Positions 9,501 to 18,147 of a DNA stretch of 64,000 nt are shown here, piece by piece; position 1 is the stretch's first letter; every line of letters begins with the position of its first letter. The stretch is from the NCBI GenBank assembly GCA_018110825.1, contig JAGBCL010000095.1, positions 186,001 to 250,000 of the forward strand, given 5' to 3'. The stretch comes from Oscillospiraceae bacterium. GTDB taxonomy: Bacteria > Bacillota > Clostridia > Oscillospirales > Ruminococcaceae. A program made the translations under genes and the position numbers. The notes under the pieces are model-generated. The model searched no databases, had not been told where the DNA came from, and saw only the letters and a list, made by a program, of their open reading frames with translations.

Positions 9501-10137
9501 TGAGTATAAATATAATAGTGAGTTGATTGACAAATCTGCTAAGATAACTGTCACTGAAATTTCAAAAAGCGGCGATAATGAGAAACTCTATTTGCGAAGG
9601 CCTGATTTTGTTTCGGAAAGGGGACAGCTTACTGCTGCCGAAAAGGGAACAGCGATGCATACATTCATGCAGTATTCCGATTATTCTGCTGCAGAGGAAA
9701 ATCCTGAATCCGAGGCAGAAAGACTTGCGGAAATGGGACTGCTGACAGATGAGGAACGCCAGAGTCTTGATATGCAGCAGCTTAAAGAGTTTTTTAAGTC
9801 GGAATTGTACGGCAGAATGAAAAAATCCGACAAGGTTCGGTGTGAACAGAAATTTTTAATCAAAAAATCCGACGCTGCTCTTGACGATGAAAGACTAATG
9901 GAGTATAATAATAGTAGTATGCTTCAGGGTATTGCCGATTGTATGTTTGAGGAAAATGACGGTATTGTCATTATCGACTACAAAACCGACCGTGTGAGCA
10001 GCGAAGGTGTGCTTGTGAGAAGATATGACCTTCAGCTGAAGCTCTACAGTGCTGCACTCGGAAGAATTTTCGGCAAAACAGTGAAGGAAGCGTATCTCTA
10101 TTCCTTTGCTCTTGGCAAGGCAATAAGGGTTGTTTAA
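6577..10137 (+). CDS. addA: ATP-dependent helicase/nuclease subunit AddA
   Basis: An 1186-residue UvrD-type helicase with a C-terminal nuclease, partner of AddB. Walker A AAAGSGKT is at residues 22-29 and Walker B DEFQD at 398-402. Motif IV-VI elements VKTIHKSKGLEYPFV and LLYVALTRARERLFI are present. The nuclease motif DYKTD starts at residue 1134. The start is GTG at 6577, overlapping the addB stop (GTGA) and preceded by GAAGAAGG. The length is normal for AddA. Confidence 0.95.
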   Translation: MSWTNEQLNAINARETGVIVSAAAGSGKTSVLVERLLRILSDTENKTPADRLIVVTFTNDAAAQMKQRLSAALSEQIGREPDNLWLCRQQALLQTAKISTIHSFCFDLIRENIRSLDVSAGFRILDDAEEGLLKRQAAENTFEIFYSKYPEKISRLSDFFSGSERSDRQLEENLLKIYDFLMSVPYYEDWIKERIDFWERGFIPATDPLSEIYLNKLESVYRNILMKAEYAGEYYFNEFGKQSDAICEEIDRLRLMIKNITSDEYDWDKRVLMPAQSKKSISFPRGMDDYHKEISEKIKSIRNGYKEILKKIPENIFTYDDICSDYKIHAEIMKDLQDLIRTFSEEVGKLKTEKNALGFSDAEQLAIKLLTEKDSDGAICRTPLARELSDYYSMIMIDEFQDANNNQDLIFKILSKDGTAEKGGTNLFVVGDVKQSIYRFRLANPKLFIDALNKSDEYSGDGFEGTNAAIFLNRNFRSSEQVIDFVNYVFSSLMSRTTGEVDYTESEALVKGLEYPEADRTTEFIIVPTTDSEDEDGNPIDEAYAAAQKISTMIGVSQVYDKGVLRPCEPRDFCILLRGKAEAEAYAEALAARGIKAHAEEPEGYLESREISVLINLLAVIDNPMQNIPLTSVLMSPMFMLTAEEMALLAIAKGKDEEKYFRVIKRILDGETEIDKETVLYKKLERFMSVFDKLRYCAASQRLERFIRTIYDSTDFLSAVQVFRDGSQKRANLRLLLDVAESYEKNSGGGISGFVRYVDMIIRKNSDLKRASTVSAADNAVSVKTIHKSKGLEYPFVFLCGTSKKFNESDVNSRMIINPDFGLGFKIQDRANLKSYNSFPLYVMRRIERDNLASEEMRLLYVALTRARERLFITVSDSEKVRKKISSVSDEIIISGGLTADMISSANSMLYWISAAMLVHPDGEWFRDGNPVPQVKEAPAVRFSVIKPDSRSRENEKEDVVFPDSAEVQQLKDFFEYKYNSELIDKSAKITVTEISKSGDNEKLYLRRPDFVSERGQLTAAEKGTAMHTFMQYSDYSAAEENPESEAERLAEMGLLTDEERQSLDMQQLKEFFKSELYGRMKKSDKVRCEQKFLIKKSDAALDDERLMEYNNSSMLQGIADCMFEENDGIVIIDYKTDRVSSEGVLVRRYDLQLKLYSAALGRIFGKTVKEAYLYSFALGKAIRVV

Positions 10138-10164
10138 AATAAGACGTTCAAGGAGGCTTTTCTG

Positions 10165-10599
10165 ATGGCAAATCAGCAACACTCACGTCCCGTAAAGCGT
10201 TCGGGCGGTATCAATGCAACATTTCTCGGTGCGGTTATTCTTGGTATATGTATCCTGATTGCCGGTCTTAATATCAGCGGCAGTATAAAGAAGCTGAACA
10301 AGACTGTTACTGAAACACAGTTTGCGGCAACAAACAATCTTAATGTTCCTTCTGAAATGGCTGTCGGAAACAATAACTATCTTACAGAAGCAGAGGCGGG
10401 GGAATATCTCAATCTGTCTACCGAGAAGATTATTGAACTTATTGCGAATGGCGAGATTACAGAGTATGTAAAAACGGATTCCGGGTATTCTATCTCTGTA
10501 AAGGTGCTTGATGAGTGGTTTGACAATGAAGCTTATCAGACGAAGCTCAAGTATAATACTGCGGTTTCTTCCGAAGATACAGAAGAAACTGCTGAATAA
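10165..10599 (+). CDS. Membrane-anchored protein with excisionase-like HTH domain
   Basis: A 144-residue protein. Residues 1-15 are basic (RPVKRSG), residues about 17-38 form one membrane helix, and residues about 70-125 resemble an excisionase-type winged helix (YLTEAEAGEYLNLSTEKIIELI, then a strand-rich part). The positive-inside rule places the HTH-like domain outside the cytoplasm, which is odd for a DNA-binding fold, so it may have another role there. It follows addA by 27 nt with an AAGGAGG site. Function unknown. Confidence 0.7.
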   Translation: MANQQHSRPVKRSGGINATFLGAVILGICILIAGLNISGSIKKLNKTVTETQFAATNNLNVPSEMAVGNNNYLTEAEAGEYLNLSTEKIIELIANGEITEYVKTDSGYSISVKVLDEWFDNEAYQTKLKYNTAVSSEDTEETAE

Positions 10600-10614
10600 A
10601 ATTCAAAAAAGGTA

Positions 10615-10643
10615 TTGACAAACGGAAAAATGTGTGGTATACT
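10615..10643 (+). promoter_or_regulatory. Promoter of infC-rpmI-rplT
   Basis: TTGACA (10615-10620), 17 bp, TATACT (10638-10643), about 180 nt upstream of infC. Confidence 0.9.
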
Positions 10644-10649
10644 GTCATA

Positions 10650-10806
10650 CGTTGGCAATATGCCGTAATGAAAACAAAGCAGAACTTTCCGTTCTCACCC
10701 TGCCGCAAAGGCGACGCAGTGGTCAATATCTGATTGAATTTAAGTACAACTATGTGCTGATTAGGATTTCAGTGAGCGGAAACTATCTGTTTCCGCTCAT
10801 TTTTAT
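10650..10806 (+). promoter_or_regulatory. infC operon leader with attenuator (L20-leader type)
   Basis: A roughly 150-nt leader between the promoter and infC ends in a 10-bp hairpin (GAGCGGAAAC 10774-10783, GTTTCCGCTC 10789-10798) followed by TTTTTATT. In Firmicutes this operon is commonly repressed by ribosomal protein L20 binding its own leader and favouring such a terminator. The terminator is visible; the L20 site is inferred from context. Confidence 0.75.
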
Positions 10807-10823
10807 TATTGGGGGTGCTTACC

Positions 10824-11348
10824 ATAAGCAATAACAGCAAAGAAGTTCAGATCAATGAAGAAATCCGTGATAAGGAAGTCCGTGTAATCGACAACGACGG
10901 TACACAGCTCGGTATCATGTCCGCAAAGGAAGCTCTTGCAATTGCAGAGGAAAAGGAATTTGACCTCGTAAAGATTTCTCCTCAGGCAGTTCCGCCTGTA
11001 TGTAAGATTATGGACTACGGCAAGTATGTTTTTGAACAGAACAAGCGTGAAAAAGAAGCGAGAAAGAACCAGAAGGTTGTTGAAATCAAGGAAATCAGAA
11101 TGTTTTCCACAATTGATACAAATGACTTCAACACAAAGGTTAACCAGGCTATCAAGTTCCTGAAAGCCGGTGACAAGATTAAGGTTTCCGTTCGCTTCAG
11201 AAAGAGAGCAATCGCTCATCCTCACCTCGGCGAGGAGCTGCTTGAAAAGTTCAAGGAAGCTTGTGCAGAAGCAGGTACAGTTGAAAAGCCATCCAAAATG
11301 GAGGGACGCGCACTTGTAATGTTCGTTTCCCCGAAGGCTTCAAAATAA
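10824..11348 (+). CDS. infC: Translation initiation factor IF-3
   Basis: A factor of about 174 residues that binds the 30S subunit and checks start-codon/initiator-tRNA pairing. Family marks are INEEIRDKEVRVIDNDG, PPVCKIMDYGKY, KEIRMF and KVSVRFRKR. The GGGGGTG ribosome site (10811-10817) lies 6 nt before ATA at 10824, and ATA-AGC aligns with the usual start of the protein. Rare AUU/AUA starts are known for infC and allow IF-3 to repress its own synthesis. GTG at 10815 is the alternative start but has no ribosome site. First gene of infC-rpmI-rplT. Confidence 0.93.
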   Translation: MSNNSKEVQINEEIRDKEVRVIDNDGTQLGIMSAKEALAIAEEKEFDLVKISPQAVPPVCKIMDYGKYVFEQNKREKEARKNQKVVEIKEIRMFSTIDTNDFNTKVNQAIKFLKAGDKIKVSVRFRKRAIAHPHLGEELLEKFKEACAEAGTVEKPSKMEGRALVMFVSPKASK

Positions 11349-11390
11349 ACAACAAGGACAGTTTTTGTCTAAATTGAAGGAGGATATATT

Positions 11391-11588
11391 ATGCCAAAGC
11401 AGAAGACACATTCCGGCGCTAAGAAGCGTTTCAAGCTCACTAAGGGCGGTAAGGTTAAGTACCAGAAGACAAACAGACGTCACAGACTTACTCAGAAGGC
11501 TACAAAGCGTAAGAGAATCAACAGAGCAGCAGGTTACACAGGCTCTGCAAATACAGCAACAGTTAAGCAGCTTATCCCTTACATGTAA
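11391..11588 (+). CDS. rpmI: 50S ribosomal protein L35
   Basis: A 65-residue basic protein starting [17 protein letters not shown], diagnostic of bL35, which binds 23S rRNA in the large subunit. It is preceded by GGAGG. It lies between infC and rplT, as in most bacteria, and is presumably under the shared L20-controlled leader. Length is normal. Confidence 0.97.
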   Translation: MPKQKTHSGAKKRFKLTKGGKVKYQKTNRRHRLTQKATKRKRINRAAGYTGSANTATVKQLIPYM

Positions 11589-11636
11589 TAGGAAGCTGTA
11601 CATCAACCAAAATTAATTTAACGGAGGTAAAAGATT

Positions 11637-11990
11637 ATGGCTCGTGTTAAGGGAGCAATGGCTACTCGTAAGAGAAGAAATAAAGTATTAAAGCTTGCTA
11701 AGGGTTACTGGGGCGCAAAGAGCAAGCACTTCAAGATGGCTAAGGAAGCTGTTATGAAGTCCGGCAATTACGCTTACATCGGCAGAAGACTCAAGAAGCG
11801 TGATTTCAGAAAGCTCTGGATTACAAGAATTTCCGCAGCTTGCAAGATGAATGGTATGAACTATTCTACATTCATGAACGGTCTCAAGAAGGCTGGCATC
11901 ACTCTCAACAGAAAGATGCTCTCCGAAATTGCTATCAATGACGCTGCTGGCTTTACAGCACTCGTTGAAAAGGCAAAGGCTGCTCTTTAA
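11637..11990 (+). CDS. rplT: 50S ribosomal protein L20
   Basis: A 117-residue bL20 with [23 protein letters not shown] at the N-terminus and the usual [16 protein letters not shown] segment. It is an early 23S assembly protein and the likely autoregulator of this operon. ACGGAGGT precedes the start. A strong terminator follows 14 nt after the stop. Confidence 0.97.
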   Translation: MARVKGAMATRKRRNKVLKLAKGYWGAKSKHFKMAKEAVMKSGNYAYIGRRLKKRDFRKLWITRISAACKMNGMNYSTFMNGLKKAGITLNRKMLSEIAINDAAGFTALVEKAKAAL

Positions 11991-12003
11991 TTCAAGATTA
12001 CTT

Positions 12004-12037
12004 AAAGTCAGAGGCAAATTCTTGCTTCTGACTTTTT
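12004..12037 (+). terminator. Intrinsic terminator of infC-rpmI-rplT
   Basis: A 14-bp stem (arm 12004-12017, arm 12022-12035, one G-U) around ATTC, followed by T residues. Confidence 0.9.
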
Positions 12038-12092
12038 GTGGTTTTTTATGATGTTTGATTTTGAACTTTTATACGGTATAAGGAGGTGCAGT

Positions 12093-12878
12093 ATGCAGAA
12101 AATCACGTCGAAGGATAACCCGAATATCAAGCTTTATATTAAGCTTGCAGGCGGTAAAAAGTACCGTAAGGAGAACGGTATGTTCACGCTTGAGGGGGTG
12201 CGTCTGGTTGAGGACGCAGTCAAGGAAAATGCAGAGCTTCACTCTGTTTTTGTGACGGAGAGCTATACGAAAAAGCTTGCACAGCAAGGTGAAGCATTGA
12301 ATTTTCCCGACAACATAAGGGTGTTTGAAATTCCTGATGAAATAGGAAACAAAATGTCCTCTACCGACAATGCACAAGGCGTTTTTGCTATCTGCAAGTG
12401 CATTGAAAAACCGACTTTTGATGATACCGTGAAGCAGGGCGGAAAGTATCTTCTTCTCCACTCAATTCAGGATCCCGGCAATCTGGGAACGATAATCCGT
12501 ACCGCTGACGCAGTTGGTGTTGATGCGGTTTTCCTTGCGGATTGCTGCGATTTGTACAATCCTAAGGTTGTCCGTTCAACCATGGGAAGCCTGTTCAGAC
12601 TCAACGTTTCCGAGATTAAGTTTGATGAAGATTTCCCATTGTTTGAGGAAAGAGGTGTGCCAAGTTTCGCAGCTGTAATTGACAGCGATGCTGTGTCCCT
12701 TACAGAGTGTGATTTCTCCCAGGGCGGAGTAATTCTCATTGGTAATGAGGGCAACGGTCTGCCCTGTGAGGTCAGCAGTATGTGTACCGAAAAACTTACA
12801 ATAAAAATGCAGGGTAATGTTAATTCCCTGAATGCTGCGATGGCGGCAGGAATTATTATGTGGGAACTTGTAAAATAA
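12093..12878 (+). CDS. TrmH/SpoU-family RNA 2'-O-methyltransferase
   Basis: A 261-residue SPOUT methyltransferase. The N-terminal substrate-binding domain includes KYRKENGMFTLEGVRLVEDA. The C-terminal knotted domain has motifs LLHSIQDPGNLGTIIRTADA, LIGNEGNGLP and SLNAAMAAGIIMWE, which bind S-adenosylmethionine. Relatives (RlmB, TrmH, TsnR types) methylate rRNA or tRNA ribose; the exact target is not readable. Start 12093 follows AAGGAGGTG; a longer open frame reaches to 12036 but overlaps the terminator. In rplT-distal genomes this neighbour is common. Confidence 0.88.
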   Translation: MQKITSKDNPNIKLYIKLAGGKKYRKENGMFTLEGVRLVEDAVKENAELHSVFVTESYTKKLAQQGEALNFPDNIRVFEIPDEIGNKMSSTDNAQGVFAICKCIEKPTFDDTVKQGGKYLLLHSIQDPGNLGTIIRTADAVGVDAVFLADCCDLYNPKVVRSTMGSLFRLNVSEIKFDEDFPLFEERGVPSFAAVIDSDAVSLTECDFSQGGVILIGNEGNGLPCEVSSMCTEKLTIKMQGNVNSLNAAMAAGIIMWELVK

Positions 12879-12894
12879 AAAGGAGGTCGGCATA

Positions 12895-14145
12895 ATGGAC
12901 AGCAGTAATATCTTTGAATGGCTGTGGATAGTCAATTGCTTTGGCTGCGGCAACAGCAGGATATGGCAGATAATGTCAGAATTTCAAACGGTTACTGAAG
13001 CATATGAAGCTCTGAATGACAGGAATGTGCGTGCAAAGCACTTGAATGCAGCCGAATGTAAAAATGCCGACAGAACTACAGATGAGCAGATTAACAAGCT
13101 CATATCCTATTGTGAAAGCAAACACATTTACATACTTACTTATGATGATGTGCTTTATCCCGATAGGCTAAGAAATATCTATAACCCTCCTGCTGTGCTT
13201 TTCTGCAGAGGCGATATGACCTGTCTGGAAAATGATTTCAGTATGTCGGTTGTGGGTACGAGAAAGCCTTCCGATTACAGCGTCAGGGTCACAGCGTCTC
13301 TTGTTAAGGAACTTTGCAGGCTCGACATGACGATTGTCAGCGGATTTGCGGTAGGTATCGATATTACAGCAAATCTTGCTGCAGTAAGAAACGGCGGCAA
13401 AACAATAGCGGTGCTCGGATGCGGTCTTGACCATGATTATCCTAAAGAGAATATACAGTACCGCGAAGAAATCGAAAAGAATGGTTTGTTTATTTCCGAG
13501 TATTTCCCACAATTCAGTGGTTCTCACGTTTCCTTTCCTGCAAGGAACAGAATCCTTTCGGGACTTTCCCTTGGAACAATTGTTGCGGAAGCTGCTGTAA
13601 AAAGCGGGGCAATGAATACGGCAAATCTGGCACTTAGTCAGGGAAAAGGAATATTTGCTTTTGCACCGCATAACCTGTTTGATAAGCGTTACGGAGGAAA
13701 TGTTACGCTTATACGTGACGGAGCAGTATGTCTCTGCGGAATTAAGGATATTATCTATGAATATTACGAAAACTACGGGCATAAAATAGCGAAAACACAG
13801 CTTTCTGATGTTGTTGTTCTACCGTCTGACTTTGATGAAAAGCCAAATAAAACCAAATCAAAACCGAAGGCGGTTTTATATACGGATATTGAAGATAATC
13901 TGAAAAATACTTATTTTGAAGAAAGTGCACCGGCAGCTGAAAAAATAACCTTTGACGCTTCCGTCTTGGAAGATGAGTTGCTTGAAGTTTACAATAAGCT
14001 GAAGGACGCGGGAAAACCTGTTCAGGCTGATGAGCTTGCACAGATGTGCGGAATGGATATTTCAGAAATGCTGATGGTGCTTACAGACCTTGAAATTGAG
14101 GGTGCTGTTCAGTCAGCAGCAGGAAATATTTATACTGCCAATTAA
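12895..14145 (+). CDS. dprA: DNA-processing protein DprA
   Basis: A 416-residue protein that binds incoming single-stranded DNA and loads RecA during natural transformation. The central Rossmann domain has VVGTRKPSDYSVRV, VSGFAVGIDITANLAAV and TIAVLGCGLD. The C-terminal region (about 350-410) is a DprA-type winged helix. AGGAGGTCGG precedes the start. It lies directly upstream of topA, the frequent Firmicute order dprA-topA-trmFO. Confidence 0.93.
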   Translation: MDSSNIFEWLWIVNCFGCGNSRIWQIMSEFQTVTEAYEALNDRNVRAKHLNAAECKNADRTTDEQINKLISYCESKHIYILTYDDVLYPDRLRNIYNPPAVLFCRGDMTCLENDFSMSVVGTRKPSDYSVRVTASLVKELCRLDMTIVSGFAVGIDITANLAAVRNGGKTIAVLGCGLDHDYPKENIQYREEIEKNGLFISEYFPQFSGSHVSFPARNRILSGLSLGTIVAEAAVKSGAMNTANLALSQGKGIFAFAPHNLFDKRYGGNVTLIRDGAVCLCGIKDIIYEYYENYGHKIAKTQLSDVVVLPSDFDEKPNKTKSKPKAVLYTDIEDNLKNTYFEESAPAAEKITFDASVLEDELLEVYNKLKDAGKPVQADELAQMCGMDISEMLMVLTDLEIEGAVQSAAGNIYTAN

Positions 14146-14196
14146 AAAAGTTATTCCGATAAACGGATGCTCATAGATTTGAAAGGATAGGATAAA

Positions 14197-16275
14197 ATGT
14201 CAAAACTTGTAATCGTAGAGTCGCCTGCAAAGGCTAAAACAATAAAAAAATATCTGGGCAGCGGATATGAGGTCGTTGCTTCAATGGGGCACGTACGCGA
14301 CCTGCCCAAGTCTAAACTCAGCGTTGACGTGGAAAACGGCTTTGAGCCTGTTTACGTTGACATCAAGGGCAAGGAAGAACTTATCGCAAGCCTGAAAAAA
14401 GAAGCAAAGAAGTCTGACTTCGTTTACCTCGCAACTGACCCTGACCGTGAGGGTGAAGCAATTTCCTGGCACCTTGCACAGATGCTTGAGCTGCCGCTGG
14501 AGCAGACTAATCGTGTAACATTCAACGAAATCACAAAGACAGGCGTGCAGAACGGTATGGCAAGCCCCCGTTCCATCGACATCGACCTTGTAAATGCACA
14601 GCAGGCACGCCGTATCCTGGACAGAATCGTTGGCTACAAGCTTTCTCCGTTCCTCTGGAAGAAGGTCCGCCGCGGTCTTTCTGCAGGACGTGTTCAGTCG
14701 GTAGCGGTTTCACTTATTGTTGAGCGTGAAAAGCAGATCAACAGCTTTAAGCCTGAAGAATACTGGTCTATTGACGCAAAGATGACAGCACCGTCTTCAA
14801 AGAAGCAGTTTGACGCAACATTTATGGGCATCGGCGGTGAAAAGACAGAGCTTCATTCACAGGCTGAAGCTGACGCTGTACTCAAGAAAATTGAGGGCGC
14901 TGAGTACAAGGTTACCGAAGTGAAGAAATCTGTACGCAGAAAGTCACCTGCACCTCCATTCACAACATCTACAATGCAGCAGGAAGCTTCCAAGAAGCTT
15001 GGTTTTGCGGCGGCAAAGACAATGAAGGCTGCACAGACACTTTACGAAGGTGTTGACATCGAAGGTATGGGTGCTGTGGGTCTTATCACTTATATGAGAA
15101 CAGACAGCCTCCGTGTTTCCGATGAGGCAAGAGCAGCTGCTTACGAATATATCAACGCTACCTACGGCAAGAATTATGTTCCTAACACACCGAAGATTTA
15201 TAAATCCAAATCCAATGCACAGGACGCTCACGAAGCAATCCGTCCGTCAATGCCTGAGCTTACTCCTGACCGTGTAAAAGGCAGCCTTACAACCGAGCAG
15301 TATAAGCTTTATAAGCTTATCTGGGAACGCTTCATTGCAAGCCAGATGGCAAATGCTGTTCTTGATACGGTTTCCGTCGACATTGATGCAAACGGCTGTA
15401 ATTTCCGCGCAACAGGATTCTCCGTAAAGTTTGACGGTTTTACTGTTCTTTACGAGGAATCCAAGAATGAAGAAGAAGGCAAGGTGCTTCCTAATATCGA
15501 GGTTGGTGACGTGCTTAAGCTGAAGAATATCGAGGGTCACCAACACTTCACACAGCCTCCTGCACGTTACACAGAAGCAACTCTCATCAAGGCACTTGAA
15601 GAAAACGGTATCGGACGTCCTTCCACTTATGCACCTACAATTTCCACAATCATCAACCGTTTCTATGTTGAGCGTGACGGCAAGCAGCTTCGTCCTACAG
15701 GTTTGGGTGAGGTTACAACCGACCTTATGAAGCAGCATTTCAAGCATATTGTTGATGCAAAGTTCACAGCTACAATGGAAAGCAATCTCGACAAGGTTGA
15801 AGTGGGTGAAATGAACTGGGTTGACACACTCAGCGAGTTCTACGAGGACTTTGCGGAAACTCTCACAAAGGCTGAAAAGGCAATGGACGGCAAGCGTGTA
15901 CGTGTTCCCGATGAGGAAACAACGGAAGTCTGCGAAGTCTGCGGCAAGCCTATGGTTATCAAAATCGGTCGCTTCGGCAAGTTCCTTGCCTGCAGCGGTT
16001 TCCCTGATTGTACAAATACAAAGCGTATCGTAAAGGATACAGGCGGCGTATGTCCTAAGTGCCACAAGAAGGTGCTTCAGAAGAAGTCCAAGAAGGGTAA
16101 GAAATATTTCGGCTGTGAGGATAATCCGAACTGCGAATTTATGACATGGGATACACCTGTTTCCGACAAGTGTCCTAAGTGCAACGACGGCACAACCCTC
16201 TTCAAGAAGGGCGGAAAGATGTTCTGTCTGAAGGACGGCTGCGGCTACGAGGTTGCTATCAAAAAGGAAAAGTAA
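14197..16275 (+). CDS. topA: DNA topoisomerase I
   Basis: A 692-residue type IA topoisomerase that relaxes negative supercoils. The Toprim domain opens with KLVIVESPAKAKTIKKYLG and has DPDREGEAI. The catalytic Tyr299 is in GLITYMRTDS. The C-terminus carries three CxxC-type zinc ribbons, starting at about residue 579 (CEVCGKPM, CPKCHKK, CPKCNDG). Length and order are normal. GAAAGGATAGG precedes the ATG. Confidence 0.97.
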   Translation: MSKLVIVESPAKAKTIKKYLGSGYEVVASMGHVRDLPKSKLSVDVENGFEPVYVDIKGKEELIASLKKEAKKSDFVYLATDPDREGEAISWHLAQMLELPLEQTNRVTFNEITKTGVQNGMASPRSIDIDLVNAQQARRILDRIVGYKLSPFLWKKVRRGLSAGRVQSVAVSLIVEREKQINSFKPEEYWSIDAKMTAPSSKKQFDATFMGIGGEKTELHSQAEADAVLKKIEGAEYKVTEVKKSVRRKSPAPPFTTSTMQQEASKKLGFAAAKTMKAAQTLYEGVDIEGMGAVGLITYMRTDSLRVSDEARAAAYEYINATYGKNYVPNTPKIYKSKSNAQDAHEAIRPSMPELTPDRVKGSLTTEQYKLYKLIWERFIASQMANAVLDTVSVDIDANGCNFRATGFSVKFDGFTVLYEESKNEEEGKVLPNIEVGDVLKLKNIEGHQHFTQPPARYTEATLIKALEENGIGRPSTYAPTISTIINRFYVERDGKQLRPTGLGEVTTDLMKQHFKHIVDAKFTATMESNLDKVEVGEMNWVDTLSEFYEDFAETLTKAEKAMDGKRVRVPDEETTEVCEVCGKPMVIKIGRFGKFLACSGFPDCTNTKRIVKDTGGVCPKCHKKVLQKKSKKGKKYFGCEDNPNCEFMTWDTPVSDKCPKCNDGTTLFKKGGKMFCLKDGCGYEVAIKKEK

Positions 16276-16276
16276 T

Positions 16277-17602
16277 ATGAGCGAAAAAATTACCGTAATT
16301 GGTGCAGGCCTGGCAGGCTGTGAAGCGGCATGGCAGCTTGCAAAGGCAGGTTTTCAGGTGGATTTGTGGGAAATGAAGCCCGTAAAATTTACCCCTGCAC
16401 ATAAATATCAGGGCTTTGCCGAATTGGTTTGTTCCAACTCTCTGAAAGCCTCACGTGTCAACTCTGCGGCTGGTCTGCTGAAAGAGGAAATGCGTAGACT
16501 TGGTTCGCTTACCGTGCCCTGCGCCGAGGAAACTAAAGTCCCCGCAGGTGGTGCGCTTGCTGTTGACCGTGAAAAATTCTCCGATTTGGTGACGGAGAAA
16601 ATAAAATCTGAGCCTAACATCACCGTTAAGTGCGGCGAGATTACCGAAATTCCCGATGGCAACGTGATAATCGCAACGGGCCCTCTCACAGCAGGCGGAC
16701 TTGCTGAAAGCATCGAAAAGCTCTGTGGCGGTTACCTCAGCTTTCACGATGCGGCGGCGCCTATCGTAACCTACGAGTCGCTGGATAAGGAAAGAATTTT
16801 TTTTGCTGCACGCTACGGCAAAGGAGACGATGATTATATCAATTGTCCCTTTACGAAAGAGGAGTATATTGAGTTCTGGAACGAACTGAAAAATGCCGAA
16901 TCCGCTCCTCTACACGAGTTTGACACTCAGAAGCCAAAGGGCAATGATGACTTCACCGTGTACGAGGGTTGTATGCCGATTGAGGTGCTTGCAAAGCGCG
17001 GCGAGGAAACAATGCGTTACGGTGCAATGAAGCCTGTGGGTCTGTACGACCCCGTAACAAACCGCCGTCCTTATGCTGTTGTACAGCTTCGTAAGGAGAA
17101 CAGCGGCGGCACGCTCTACAACATTGTCGGCTTTCAGACAAACCTGAAATTCGGCGAGCAGAAGCGTGTTTTCTCAATGATTCCCGGACTTGCAAATGCG
17201 GAGTTTGTCCGCTATGGCGTAATGCACCGCAACTCCTTCATAAACTCTCCAAAGGTGCTTGACGGCGACTTCTCGCTGAGAGTACGGAGCAACCTGTTCT
17301 TTGCGGGACAGATTACAGGTGTCGAGGGCTATATGGAGTCAGCCGCAAGCGGAATTATGGCTGGACTTAATATGGCAAGACGTTTACAGGGCAAGGATAC
17401 AATCATTCTTCCGAAAGAAACAATGATTGGTGCACTTGCAAGATATATTTCCGACGAAACGGTTGAAAATTTCCAGCCAATGGGTGCAAATATGGGAATT
17501 CTCCCCGAAATCGGAGTACGCATAAAGGACAAGCAGGAACGCTATCAGGTTATCGCCGACAGGGCACTTGAAGCGTTTGAGGGGTTTATGAGAGAGGTAT
17601 GA
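16277..17602 (+). CDS. trmFO: Methylenetetrahydrofolate-tRNA (uracil-5-)-methyltransferase TrmFO
   Basis: A 441-residue flavoprotein that makes 5-methyluridine at tRNA position 54 using methylenetetrahydrofolate. An FAD-binding GAGLAGCEAA is near residues 9-18. Family motifs FAELVCSNSLKA, YEGCMPIEVLA and GQITGVEGYMESAASG are present. Start 16277 is right after the topA stop; the AAAAAGGAAAAG ribosome site lies in the topA end. Confidence 0.96.
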   Translation: MSEKITVIGAGLAGCEAAWQLAKAGFQVDLWEMKPVKFTPAHKYQGFAELVCSNSLKASRVNSAAGLLKEEMRRLGSLTVPCAEETKVPAGGALAVDREKFSDLVTEKIKSEPNITVKCGEITEIPDGNVIIATGPLTAGGLAESIEKLCGGYLSFHDAAAPIVTYESLDKERIFFAARYGKGDDDYINCPFTKEEYIEFWNELKNAESAPLHEFDTQKPKGNDDFTVYEGCMPIEVLAKRGEETMRYGAMKPVGLYDPVTNRRPYAVVQLRKENSGGTLYNIVGFQTNLKFGEQKRVFSMIPGLANAEFVRYGVMHRNSFINSPKVLDGDFSLRVRSNLFFAGQITGVEGYMESAASGIMAGLNMARRLQGKDTIILPKETMIGALARYISDETVENFQPMGANMGILPEIGVRIKDKQERYQVIADRALEAFEGFMREV

Positions 17603-17606
17603 CATA

Positions 17607-18128
17607 ATGGATAACGATATAATACAGATCAATAAGATTTTATTTGAGTTTAGTTCAAGGGTGAATTTTAAAAGACAGCTAAAATTTCAATTGTTTTTCT
17701 TCAAAGTAAAGATATTAAAATTCTTTCTTTTATTAATTGCGTATATTGTTTTGCTGAGTGTGTACAGCATAGCCGTGAAACAATATTCGGATTTGATTTT
17801 TAATGCTGTTATGCTGGGAATTGCAGTGGTAATTATTGTGATTTCGATATTTGCACCGATTATTGACGAACTGTATTATAACGATGATATCCCCGATAAA
17901 TATATTTTCTATGAAGACAGGCTGGAAAATATTGATTTTCACGGAAGCGTCACTGCTTATTACAAGGATATCAAAATAGTTTATGAAACAGAGGAATACT
18001 TTTATATAAATATTGTAAAAAACTCATATGGCATAATTGATAAGGACAAGTTTTCAGCAGAAGCCTGTGACGAATTTAGAAGATTTCTGTATGAAAAGCT
18101 TGGCGATAAATTCAAAATGAACAGATGA
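17607..18128 (+). CDS. YcxB-like membrane protein
   Basis: A 173-residue protein with two adjacent membrane helices (about residues 36-55 and 64-88) followed by a soluble C-terminal domain rich in Tyr/Asp (YIFYEDRLENID, YKDIKIVYET). This layout resembles YcxB-domain proteins, whose role is unknown. It is distinctly AT-rich compared with trmFO and plsX and breaks an otherwise ordinary housekeeping run, so it may be a later insertion. It starts 5 nt after the trmFO stop. Confidence 0.65.
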   Translation: MDNDIIQINKILFEFSSRVNFKRQLKFQLFFFKVKILKFFLLLIAYIVLLSVYSIAVKQYSDLIFNAVMLGIAVVIIVISIFAPIIDELYYNDDIPDKYIFYEDRLENIDFHGSVTAYYKDIKIVYETEEYFYINIVKNSYGIIDKDKFSAEACDEFRRFLYEKLGDKFKMNR

Positions 18129-18147
18129 TATGAAAGGAAGTAAAGCT

